Shown piece after piece: positions 6,999 to 15,742 of a stretch of DNA of 44,427 nucleotides. Made by a program: the position numbers and the translations under genes. Below the pieces are notes generated by a model. The model was not told the origin of the DNA. It saw only the letters and a program-made list of their open reading frames with translations, and ran no database searches. Each line of letters opens with the position of its first letter. The stretch's first letter is position 1. This DNA is from a virus: the IMG/VR virus record IMGVR_UViG_3300023174_000282, positions 1 to 44,427 of that record. The stretch is one strand, 5' to 3'.

Positions 6999-9900
6999 TC
7001 AGTCTTCCAAGTCCCGAGCTAACGCATCCATCTCACTCCTGAGCTTTGGACTGAGCGTGATACCGTGATACATCTTTTGGGTTGTGCGTTCATGTTGAGC
7101 CATCGAGCGGGAGATTGACTCACCTACATTGCCAAGACCCGGATGTTTACTGTACAACTTGTCCAGCTTCTCACGCATATCCTGCATACCATCAATGTCG
7201 TACGTCCGTTGGGCGGTGTAGTACTGGCGAAGCAGTTTGGTTTTCTGATCGTTTACGCTCTTGTCGATACCTTTGAGACGTGCGTTGATCTCAAGTTGCT
7301 TCGTGTAATCCGCAGGGGCAAAGCCAAACATTTGAGCGAAAGCGTTCCATGCGTTCACGTCTCCTGTGATTGGGTCACCACGCAGAGTATTCGCACCCTC
7401 GGTGCCGATACGGATACCGCGCATTACATTACCAACACCTGATGGCAACATTGTTTCGATGCCGCGCTCGACTTCACCATCACGGATCATGTCAGAACCA
7501 CGCTTGATTTTTGTTGCGATACCGTAGGCTGGGCCACCAAGCAGTTCAGCGACTGACTCAGCCATCGAAGCAGAGCCGGACGACATCTTGTTGTCGCGGA
7601 AGATCAGGTCACCCAAGCCAGTGCGTGAGGCAATGTCAAGGTTGGTCATGTAGTTGACCAAGCCTTTGTATGCCAACTCGTTGGTGCTTGCACGTACCAC
7701 GCTGCCAAAGTCTTCATCGTCATCATCGGCAAACATGTTGTAGATCATGGCAAGCAAGCCAAACATGGGCAGACCTTGCAGACCAGAGAAGATTGCCGCC
7801 ATGCCGTAGACACCAGCAAGTTGTTTCATGGCGGCTTGACGAACTTCAGGGTCTTGCTTTTGCAAGGCTTCCTTGGTCATCTTGAACATCATGTAGTACA
7901 TGGACACGCCGTAGCGTTTGAACATGAACAGTACCTTGCCGACAGAGCCTTGAGCGATACGGGGTGCCGAAGCCGCCGCTGTACCACCGTTGGTCATCTC
8001 GGTTGTGTAGATCGCTTGGTTGGCGGCGTAAACTTCTTTCTCTTTGGCAGACAACGTGTCAGCCAGCGTGCCGTCTTCTAGCTTTGCACCCTTCTTGTTC
8101 AGGCGGTCAAGCTCAAGGTTGTAGGCGGCGATCATGGATACCTGACGGTTCATGCGCTCACCGTGGTGAAATATGAAACCCGAAGCGGCGTTGAGTGTCT
8201 TCAGTGGTGACTTGCCACCATCAACTTCCAGCACGTCATAGAACATCGAGCGGTTCAGTTGACCCGCTTGTGCCGCAACCTCGGACAGGGTTTGCAGACG
8301 TTTGATGTCCTTATCCTTCACGTTGTCGAAGTCAAAGTTGTCGAGGGCGGGCATCGCACGCTCTTTGGCAGTGACAGTTTTGCCGTCTTCTTTGGGCAGG
8401 AGTGTGACCTTGCGCTCAAAGCCACTGCGTGAGTACAAGCTGTATGCGTCTCGGAGTGCTTTCTGTGCGTCACCGTAGCCGTACTTACCACCAAGGTAGG
8501 GCAACACGATCAGAGGTACCTGCGTCAAGTTGACGACAGCCGATGACACGTTGAAGCCGAGCAGGTAGTTGAAACCAAGTGACGACAACACTTGAGTCGC
8601 CGCATTGGTCGTGGGGCTGATGGCAAACTTAATGCGCTTGTCCAACTCATCAAAGTATTCTTTGTGGAGTCGGTTGTCCTTGGCACCCTCGCCTTCGCCA
8701 GCGGCCTTGGCTTCTGCAAACAACTGATCACGTGCTTCGGTCAACTTGGCTGCGTACTTCATGTTCGACATCTGGCGAGACATGCTGTTGGCCTTCTCAC
8801 GGAAAGCACGAATGGAGTCCTTGTTAAAACCCAGCGTGCCTTTACGTTTTTGAAACGCTTGGGCAAAAGATGATTCAGGGAGTGTCTGCAAGAACAGGCG
8901 GAGCACTTGCTCACGTGCCTCGGTCGGCACACGATTGGCATCCATGACTTTCAATATACTGTTTACAAATGATGACGGTGGTGTGTTGCGATAGTTCATC
9001 TCCGACAACTTGGCGAACTTCTGCACCTGTGTCGCACCGCCCTTTTCCAACGCCGCAATAAATCGCTCACGCTCACGATCAGTCTCAAATGCAGACACGT
9101 ATGTCTCAGGTTTGCCATCGCGCCCCGGAGCTACGTAGGACAACCAATAGTCACCATTACGTGTCAGTGGGAAGTACGGAGCGATCTGACCGCGCTCGGC
9201 AAGCCGTGCGTAAATTTCTCTCTTGACCGTCTCTGATTCGGTCTTGTCCATACCAGCAGAGTCGATACGTGCACCGATGGCTTCACGAATCTCGTCGTAC
9301 ATGGCTTTGTACGTGTCACGCATGCGGCGGTACACCTGACGACCAGCGGGGCCGATGGCCTCAAAATCTTTTTGCATGGCATCCCATGAGTCAAGTTTCT
9401 CTTGGCGGGTCAGCTTGCTTTCAGCTTCGGTACCCTTCTTCTCGGGTGCCTTTTCATAAGTTTCACGTGGAACCGATGGGTCAACCTCATCAATCGTGCT
9501 TTTGTAGACTAGACTGTTGAACTTGTCTAGGTGCTTGCTGTGATCCTTCGCCCATTTTTCAGCTTCGTGGATGACTGGTTCAATCTTCTGATTGCGGCTG
9601 TATTCGTCGCCGCCTTTTTCTTCCACCAGTCGGTTGACCTTGGGTGCGGAGGGCAGGTAGTTCTTGGCAACGTCAACCAGTGCATGCAACGGGAGAGCGG
9701 ACAGAGCGATGTTTTTGATCGTACTCGTGGCTGTGTTCTTCAAAAACTCGTGAATCCTGTCGGCACGCTCTTGGTTCATTCCGGGCAAACCGGAAAGCAC
9801 GTCAGCCGCGCTGTTGAGCCAATTCTCTACAACTGGACTCTTGGGATTGATCGTGGCGGCGTAGAGGATGGGTGCATCACGCAGTTCAGGCGAAGGCGAG

Positions 9901-12900
9901 AGCATGGCCTCGATGACCTGATCAGCCTTGTCCAAAGCTGTTTCGATGCGCTTGGGGTCAAGCCCAATCATCTTGCGGAAGAAATTCTTTACCGAATTGG
10001 TAAAGCGTTGAAGCGCGGTGATCTTCTCACCCTTGGGGTTGATGGCGTTCAGCTTGGCACGGAACGACTCGTTTGACCATGCCTCGGCAGTGAACTCATC
10101 CAGCGACTCAGCGCCGTACGCAGTATCAAGCGAACCTTTGACATCATTGAACAACTCGCGCAGTTGTTTGGTCAGTGGGTGCGCAGGGTTGGCAAGTGTG
10201 TAGGCAGTGGCGGCGTGCCCAACTTCATGCAAGAGCACGTGCGTGTTCATCCCTGTCTCAGGATCAAGGTACACAGTATCGGTTTTGGGGTCATACATAC
10301 CCGGAACGCGCTGCCCGGCTTCGTTCGTAAGGTTCTCACGGATAACAACTTTTGGTGTGATACCCGCACGCACTAGGCCCGACGCCAGCTTACCAATCGT
10401 GCCACCAAAATAATCAGCGGTCATTCGCAGTGCGCCTTGGATGTCACCCTTGGACAGCAAGTCAGCAATCGCTGGGTGCAGTGGCATTGCCATCGAATCG
10501 GCTTCATCCAACTCCAGTGCGGCATCAGGGTCGGTGTAGGTGCGGACGTACGCCTGTTCAGCGTTGTGCTTGGCAAGTTCTTTTTCAGAAGATGCAAACT
10601 GCTTCTGATACTCGGCAACCATCCTGTCAAGTGCCTTGATTGAATCAGCATCCAAGTTCTCACGCACCCACTTTTCTGCAAGTTGGGCGGCTTTGAAGTC
10701 CATGCCCTTGAAGAACTCAGCTTCAGCCGCCGATTCGCCCGGAGCGCGGCGATAACGTGGAGTCTTGTCCACGAGGTTGAACGCTATGTTGCGCAGCGCG
10801 TCGATGGTGCGAGGTACCTTACCAAAATATGTTTTGGCGGCTTCGGCTTCCTTGGAAGGCTTGGCTTCTTTCTTGACCTTGCTGACCTTGGCAGTGTCTG
10901 CCTCTTTCACATCAGTCTTGTCAGCGGCGTAGCCCACGTTGGCAACGCGCTTGAGTTCTTTGGCGGCAGTCTGCCCCGCCTTCTCCTCAACGGTCTTAGC
11001 TTCAGGCTCGGCTTTCTCCACAGGCTTCTCGGCCTTGGGAGCGGCTTCCTTCTTGGGTTCAGCCTTTGGCTCGGCCTTCTTCTCCACAGTTTTTTCCACA
11101 GGCTTCTCAACCTTGGCTTCAGGAGTAACTGCGGGTTTACCCTCGGGTTTACCCTCGGGTTTAGCTTCTACTTTAGCTACGGGTTTACCCTCGGCTTTCT
11201 TACCTTCGGGTTTACCCTCACTTACCAATTCAACAGGTGCAAACTTAGTAGTTTTCAGTGGAGTGGGTTTCTCGCTCTTTCGTACTCCAGTCTGTCCAGT
11301 ACTGCTTGCAGGTACATCCACTCGCCCATCTCCAGATGGAGCAGTTCTTGCGGTGGTTTCAGTCTTTGCGGGTCGGCTAGAAACTGGAACGCCCTCTCCA
11401 GTAATGGTAGGGACAGGTTCGATAGATTTGAGTTGAGCACGTGGAGTCTCCTTTCCGGTGGCGGCGGCAGTCGCGCCACCCTTGGGGCCGAACATCTCGG
11501 ACTGACCCATGAACAAGGGAGACTGCAATGCTTGTGCGACTTGGGCGCGAGATTTGGGAGGGACTGCCTCGTTGGTCGAGTATGCAGTCAACTCACGTTG
11601 AACTTGAGCGCGTTGGGTCGGGTTAGATAAATCCTTTCCTACGAGGCGTTTGCGCAGCGGAGCGGAAGGCAACACACCAAAACCTGTCATCATCTCTTGC
11701 GTTACGACTTCTGGGGCCGGAGCTTGTCCAGCGGCCTCGGCTTTTGCCGCCGTTTGGTTGGCACGCACCTTATCACCGTAGCGGACACCCATACCGGGGA
11801 ACGATTCTTGTACAGGTTCACGTACAACTGGTACAGGGGCAGGGGCAGACTCAGGTGGCTCGGCAATTTGTAGCTGGCGCTGATTCTCAGCGGCAACAGT
11901 TTCAGCTTGTTTCTGCGCGGCGGCATCTTGCTCGGCCTGACGGAAGTCTTTATCGCGGCTGACAACTTCTTGCAAACGATCAGGCATCTGAGTGTTAACA
12001 GGCTCCTCACGGAAACCACGCCCCTCGGGTGCAGGTGCGGCAAACTGCAAGGCACCTTGGCGGGGATCGACTGGTGCTTCGTTCTGCAACGACGCCAGAT
12101 TGTCGTCCTGCATCTCAGCGCGAACTTGTTTGTATGCCTCAACTACGGCTTGTCTGGGGGCCATGCCCTTGTCGATTAACTCTTGAGTGACCTCGCTCAC
12201 GCGAATTGTCATCGGATCAGTTTCTTCGGGCGCGGCTTGGCGCTCGGGCATCATATCGCCGAGCAAGTCGGGCTGTTGGGACATGAACCCTTCTTCAGCG
12301 GCGGCGCGGCGGTCAGGGCGTTGCATACTTCCCATGCCGGGGAGTGACATCTGACGCTCGTCAATGGTAGGTGCTACATCTTCTTCAGGCGCGATCTTGG
12401 CCTTTGCCATCTTCACCGAGTCCATATCGCCGGACTGGTTCAACATATCCGCTTCAGCGCGAGTCAGTTCTTCACCACGGTTGAGCTTAGTCTTGGCGGC
12501 ATCGAGCGTTTCAGTGTATGAGGCACCCTTACCATCAGGGGTATACCTAGCCACATCGTCCATGCTGAACTTAGCCTTTGCCAGTTCATTGGGGAACATG
12601 TCTGCCTGTGGGCCACCAGCGCGGCGCTCGTAGGCGGGCCGATTGAAGTCAACATCCGCAGGTAAATTTGTTTGTGCGGCGGTCTGCTCACCAGCAGCCT
12701 CGGCCCTACGATCTGCTTCCTCACGTGATAACGCAGCGGTGCGGCGTCCTTCTACGATAGCGCCCGGGGCACCGAACGTACCGCCACCAATAGCACCCTT
12801 GATAGACGCGTTCAGAATACGGTCGATGTTCTCGGTGTCGAGGAGGCTACCCTTTGCGCCAGCAGTTTGCTCGGCAAGGATGCCCAGCACTTCTTGCAAG

Positions 12901-13799
12901 CCTTCAGTACCAGCTTCACCCAGCGTAGTTGTGCCAAGTGCCTTGGCAACTTCTAACTTAGCTGATCGAGGAACGATAGAGGAGCGGTTTAGAATTTCAG
13001 ATGCAAGCCTATCTTTGGCGGCAGGGCTTAATTGACTAAGAATTTTTGAGGGAAGATAGGTATCAAGCACACCTTGGGCGGCACCAAACGCCAGCGCGAT
13101 GCTAGGTTCTAATTTACCTGTCTTCTCATAAATACTCTCAAACGTATCGGGTGCGTTTAACCCAACAGAGGAGCCGTACATACCAGCCAGCGTACCGCGC
13201 TCGGCACCCTTGGCGGCGGCTTGTTCAGTAGCACGACCTGCAAGACGTGCGGCGTATGCGTCAGCGGCTTCACCAGTCAAACCACGCTTGGCAATTGTCT
13301 CTGCGGCTTTTGCTGCGGCAAGTTCTTCAACACCACGGGCGGCAACACGTTTACCAATAGATGCGCCAGCACCTGCACCCGTGAGCATGCCTAAGATGTC
13401 AGGGCCGAGTTCACCAAACGTCTCGGCAATATAGCCGGGGACATCACCCACACCACGTACATCTTTGTAAGACTTGTACGCTGTGGGATTCTCCATCTCA
13501 GCTTGCTTTTTCTTTGCAGCCGCTTCAGCCAATTGTTCTTTGGCGTAATCATCAAACCCAAGCGCAGACCCCGCCAAAGCGGGGAACGTGTCTGTAATCG
13601 TACTACCCAACCCTGACGCAGCACGTTTGAAACCTCCTGCTACTAGCGACCCAAGACCTTGATCCCGATAGTCGGGGGTGAAGGTGCTTCGGCTTATTGC
13701 GGCATTTGCAAGTGCGGCGGCGCGTTGCTTGATCTCGTCATCAGCCATTGTGTCGGGGAACGACACAGGCCCATAGTTGGGTATCTGTACGACTTTCAT
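6999..13799 (-). CDS. Giant polyvalent virion/ejection protein with zincin metallopeptidase motif
   Basis: A 2266-residue protein, the largest here. The N-terminus (QIPNYGPVSFPDTM) resembles the opening of other phage polyvalent proteins. Residues 50-360 are Ala-rich, partly hydrophobic helices; 370-850 are acidic, Pro/Gln-rich; 856-983 are a Lys/Glu/Pro low-complexity tract. HEVGH at 1191-1195 is a classical zinc-peptidase motif, and EFTAEAW (1235-1241) may supply the third ligand. The C-terminal 1000 residues are helical, with a hydrophobic stretch near 1985-2015 followed by an acid cluster. It is the last gene of the virion operon, starting at the TAATG overlap with its neighbour. By position it is likely packaged and injected with the DNA; the peptidase could cut peptidoglycan crosslinks, host proteins or virion proteins. 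Only the motif is seen; the substrate is unknown. Confidence 0.8.
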   Translation of the reverse strand: MKVVQIPNYGPVSFPDTMADDEIKQRAAALANAAISRSTFTPDYRDQGLGSLVAGGFKRAASGLGSTITDTFPALAGSALGFDDYAKEQLAEAAAKKKQAEMENPTAYKSYKDVRGVGDVPGYIAETFGELGPDILGMLTGAGAGASIGKRVAARGVEELAAAKAAETIAKRGLTGEAADAYAARLAGRATEQAAAKGAERGTLAGMYGSSVGLNAPDTFESIYEKTGKLEPSIALAFGAAQGVLDTYLPSKILSQLSPAAKDRLASEILNRSSIVPRSAKLEVAKALGTTTLGEAGTEGLQEVLGILAEQTAGAKGSLLDTENIDRILNASIKGAIGGGTFGAPGAIVEGRRTAALSREEADRRAEAAGEQTAAQTNLPADVDFNRPAYERRAGGPQADMFPNELAKAKFSMDDVARYTPDGKGASYTETLDAAKTKLNRGEELTRAEADMLNQSGDMDSVKMAKAKIAPEEDVAPTIDERQMSLPGMGSMQRPDRRAAAEEGFMSQQPDLLGDMMPERQAAPEETDPMTIRVSEVTQELIDKGMAPRQAVVEAYKQVRAEMQDDNLASLQNEAPVDPRQGALQFAAPAPEGRGFREEPVNTQMPDRLQEVVSRDKDFRQAEQDAAAQKQAETVAAENQRQLQIAEPPESAPAPVPVVREPVQESFPGMGVRYGDKVRANQTAAKAEAAGQAPAPEVVTQEMMTGFGVLPSAPLRKRLVGKDLSNPTQRAQVQRELTAYSTNEAVPPKSRAQVAQALQSPLFMGQSEMFGPKGGATAAATGKETPRAQLKSIEPVPTITGEGVPVSSRPAKTETTARTAPSGDGRVDVPASSTGQTGVRKSEKPTPLKTTKFAPVELVSEGKPEGKKAEGKPVAKVEAKPEGKPEGKPAVTPEAKVEKPVEKTVEKKAEPKAEPKKEAAPKAEKPVEKAEPEAKTVEEKAGQTAAKELKRVANVGYAADKTDVKEADTAKVSKVKKEAKPSKEAEAAKTYFGKVPRTIDALRNIAFNLVDKTPRYRRAPGESAAEAEFFKGMDFKAAQLAEKWVRENLDADSIKALDRMVAEYQKQFASSEKELAKHNAEQAYVRTYTDPDAALELDEADSMAMPLHPAIADLLSKGDIQGALRMTADYFGGTIGKLASGLVRAGITPKVVIRENLTNEAGQRVPGMYDPKTDTVYLDPETGMNTHVLLHEVGHAATAYTLANPAHPLTKQLRELFNDVKGSLDTAYGAESLDEFTAEAWSNESFRAKLNAINPKGEKITALQRFTNSVKNFFRKMIGLDPKRIETALDKADQVIEAMLSPSPELRDAPILYAATINPKSPVVENWLNSAADVLSGLPGMNQERADRIHEFLKNTATSTIKNIALSALPLHALVDVAKNYLPSAPKVNRLVEEKGGDEYSRNQKIEPVIHEAEKWAKDHSKHLDKFNSLVYKSTIDEVDPSVPRETYEKAPEKKGTEAESKLTRQEKLDSWDAMQKDFEAIGPAGRQVYRRMRDTYKAMYDEIREAIGARIDSAGMDKTESETVKREIYARLAERGQIAPYFPLTRNGDYWLSYVAPGRDGKPETYVSAFETDRERERFIAALEKGGATQVQKFAKLSEMNYRNTPPSSFVNSILKVMDANRVPTEAREQVLRLFLQTLPESSFAQAFQKRKGTLGFNKDSIRAFREKANSMSRQMSNMKYAAKLTEARDQLFAEAKAAGEGEGAKDNRLHKEYFDELDKRIKFAISPTTNAATQVLSSLGFNYLLGFNVSSAVVNLTQVPLIVLPYLGGKYGYGDAQKALRDAYSLYSRSGFERKVTLLPKEDGKTVTAKERAMPALDNFDFDNVKDKDIKRLQTLSEVAAQAGQLNRSMFYDVLEVDGGKSPLKTLNAASGFIFHHGERMNRQVSMIAAYNLELDRLNKKGAKLEDGTLADTLSAKEKEVYAANQAIYTTEMTNGGTAAASAPRIAQGSVGKVLFMFKRYGVSMYYMMFKMTKEALQKQDPEVRQAAMKQLAGVYGMAAIFSGLQGLPMFGLLAMIYNMFADDDDEDFGSVVRASTNELAYKGLVNYMTNLDIASRTGLGDLIFRDNKMSSGSASMAESVAELLGGPAYGIATKIKRGSDMIRDGEVERGIETMLPSGVGNVMRGIRIGTEGANTLRGDPITGDVNAWNAFAQMFGFAPADYTKQLEINARLKGIDKSVNDQKTKLLRQYYTAQRTYDIDGMQDMREKLDKLYSKHPGLGNVGESISRSMAQHERTTQKMYHGITLSPKLRSEMDALARDLED
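11110..11220 (-). repeat. Low-complexity Lys/Pro/Glu/Gly repeats in the giant gene
   Basis: Short near-repeats encode EGKP-type units (for example GKPEGKPEGKP) at roughly residues 860-897 of the giant protein, with GGGTTTACCCTCGG repeated several times on the plus strand. Such simple-sequence tracts usually form flexible linkers and change length by slippage. It separates the N-terminal helical part from the zincin part. Confidence 0.75.
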
Positions 13800-15742
13800 T
13801 AGCGTCCCAGTAAGTCAGATTCCGCCTGATCATAAGACGTTGCACCGGAAGAACTACGGGTGTCACCCCTCAAATCTTGTGCATAACGTCTTTTGGCGTT
13901 TTCAATGATAGGCTGAAGTTTGTCCAATCCAACACGTTTATTTTTCAGGTCGAGTGCAAGTTGCTCGGGGCCACCTGTGTAAGCCGCACCCACGTACTTC
14001 TGGAACTCAGGGGACATAGGGTTGCTGAACACTTCGCCGACCCGTTTTTCCAAAGCAAGTTTCTCGTTGAGCGTCAGAGGCTTGGCTTGCATGCCACTCA
14101 TCAGCTTCATCAAACCCATCTGGTTGCGCATCGAACCAAGTTCGGACTGCATACCTGCACGTTCCAGTGCCATTTGCAAGCCCATACCAGCGCGTTCGCG
14201 TTTACCCTCGGTATCAACAAGACCCTTCTGAGCACCCATCAACAGGCTGGAGCGCTGAATCTCATACGTCTCGGCATCGCGCTTGTTCTTTTGATAGGAG
14301 TCAAAGTAGCGTTGTGATGCCTCACGGTCACCTTTCTCATCAGACATGCGAGACTTGATCAAGTCCATCTCTGCTTGGCGAGATGCTTTGTTGGCGGCAG
14401 ACTCCAACTCACTGACCTTATCGTGATAGTCTAGACCTTGCGTAGCACCCTCAAACAAACCTGTCATACCGGGTTTACGAGAAGCCAGCGCATGAAGACC
14501 TCCACGGATTAAGGCGTCAGCATCTTTGTCGGCGTAGCGTGCTTTAGTGGCGGCACGTTCTTCGTCGATCATCTGTTGCATCTTGTCGTAGTATGGCTTG
14601 GACGTGGCTTGGTTTTTTGCAAACTGCGCATCAATAATACGCTGGCGTTCAGCTTCAGATACCTCGGGCGACTGACGGTCACGGATACGTGCCATCTCAT
14701 CTTTTACCAAGTTCTGATACGCAGTCTCTTGCTCCGTGGGCTTCATGTAACGGTCGATCATTGTCTGCATCTTGGACATATCGAAGCCGCCACCACCGCC
14801 ACCCATCTGCTTGAGGATTGCGTCCATATTAGGGTTACCCCTAGTTTGAATAGTAAGATCGTTCGGGTTAACAGGGCCAGCGGGAGGTGTAGAGGTCGGA
14901 GGCGCGGCTTGAACTTCGGGTTTACCCATATCACGGTAGCTTTGAAGTAGCTTTACTTCCTTCTCACGTTCTGTACGTTGGGTAGGTGTAAGCGCCTCAA
15001 ACAATCCGGGTTTTGCCTGATTTATCTCGCGGCGTAACTCATTACCTTCTCGGTTGCGTTGTTGCGTCGCTTGGCTTTCCGCTTGTTGGCGTCTAACAAA
15101 ATCCCCAATACCTCTAAAGAAGTTTCCAATAGTGGATGTCGGTTCTTCGTCAGAAGACATATCAGCACTGACAGGCTGATTGGGGTTGTCCTTGAACGCA
15201 ACGATGCCACCACGCGCCATCAACAACGGCTGACCACCACCGGACATATTGAATGGGGTAGGGGCTTGCTGTTGATCACGTTGGGCTTGCATGTCGCCGA
15301 GTGAGGCAATACCACCCGTAGCAAGTTTTTGAGGTTGCTGTTGGGTAGGTTGCATCGGTTGTGCAGGGGGCTGGGGAGCCTGTGCCATCTGCTGTGGGGG
15401 AGCCGCTGGCGCACCTTGAGGCGCACCCTGTGGGGGTGGGGGAGGTGCAGACGATTGAAACTGCGCAGGGGCACCGGGCATCTGAGGCTGTTGCTGGGCT
15501 ATGCCAGCCAAACCCATCGCAGCCTGATCCACTATGGTGGGCATCTGCTGGGGGTTAGGTGCCATCTTCGCTACTTGCTCTTGTTGCAGTTGGGCACGGC
15601 GGCTTAATTCAAGACCCGCCAACATGTCCATAGGCATACCATCCACAGCTTGCTTGCCGGGGTTTTGCTTGTACTGCATCAATGCCTGAGTGGGCATCAG
15701 GCGCAAGTCTTTGCGCGTCTGTTCAAGTGATGGCCCGATCAT
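13799..15742 (-). CDS. Putative internal virion/ejection protein, Pro/Gln-rich
   Basis: A 647-residue protein. Residues 1-60 are helical and basic; 60-140 are a Pro/Gln/Ala tract with polyproline; two Gly-Gly motifs follow (ATGGIASL near 141 and ARGGIVAF near 176). The central and C-terminal parts (from about 210) are long charged helices likely to form coiled coils, with Met/Gln-rich segments near 540-560. No enzyme motif is visible. It starts at ATGATC, overlapping the stop of the upstream gene by four bases, and ends one base into the giant gene. Position after the nozzle and among large helical proteins suggests an ejection protein that forms a channel across the cell envelope. I do not recognise a named family; the virion role is inference. 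Confidence 0.65.
   Translation of the reverse strand: MIGPSLEQTRKDLRLMPTQALMQYKQNPGKQAVDGMPMDMLAGLELSRRAQLQQEQVAKMAPNPQQMPTIVDQAAMGLAGIAQQQPQMPGAPAQFQSSAPPPPPQGAPQGAPAAPPQQMAQAPQPPAQPMQPTQQQPQKLATGGIASLGDMQAQRDQQQAPTPFNMSGGGQPLLMARGGIVAFKDNPNQPVSADMSSDEEPTSTIGNFFRGIGDFVRRQQAESQATQQRNREGNELRREINQAKPGLFEALTPTQRTEREKEVKLLQSYRDMGKPEVQAAPPTSTPPAGPVNPNDLTIQTRGNPNMDAILKQMGGGGGGFDMSKMQTMIDRYMKPTEQETAYQNLVKDEMARIRDRQSPEVSEAERQRIIDAQFAKNQATSKPYYDKMQQMIDEERAATKARYADKDADALIRGGLHALASRKPGMTGLFEGATQGLDYHDKVSELESAANKASRQAEMDLIKSRMSDEKGDREASQRYFDSYQKNKRDAETYEIQRSSLLMGAQKGLVDTEGKRERAGMGLQMALERAGMQSELGSMRNQMGLMKLMSGMQAKPLTLNEKLALEKRVGEVFSNPMSPEFQKYVGAAYTGGPEQLALDLKNKRVGLDKLQPIIENAKRRYAQDLRGDTRSSSGATSYDQAESDLLGR

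Noticed and set aside
10683-11630. 315-codon plus-strand open frame opposite the giant gene
   Set aside because: It is antisense to the Lys/Glu/Pro low-complexity tract; its Leu/Gly/Phe-rich product is the mirror of that bias, and there is no ribosome site or promoter.
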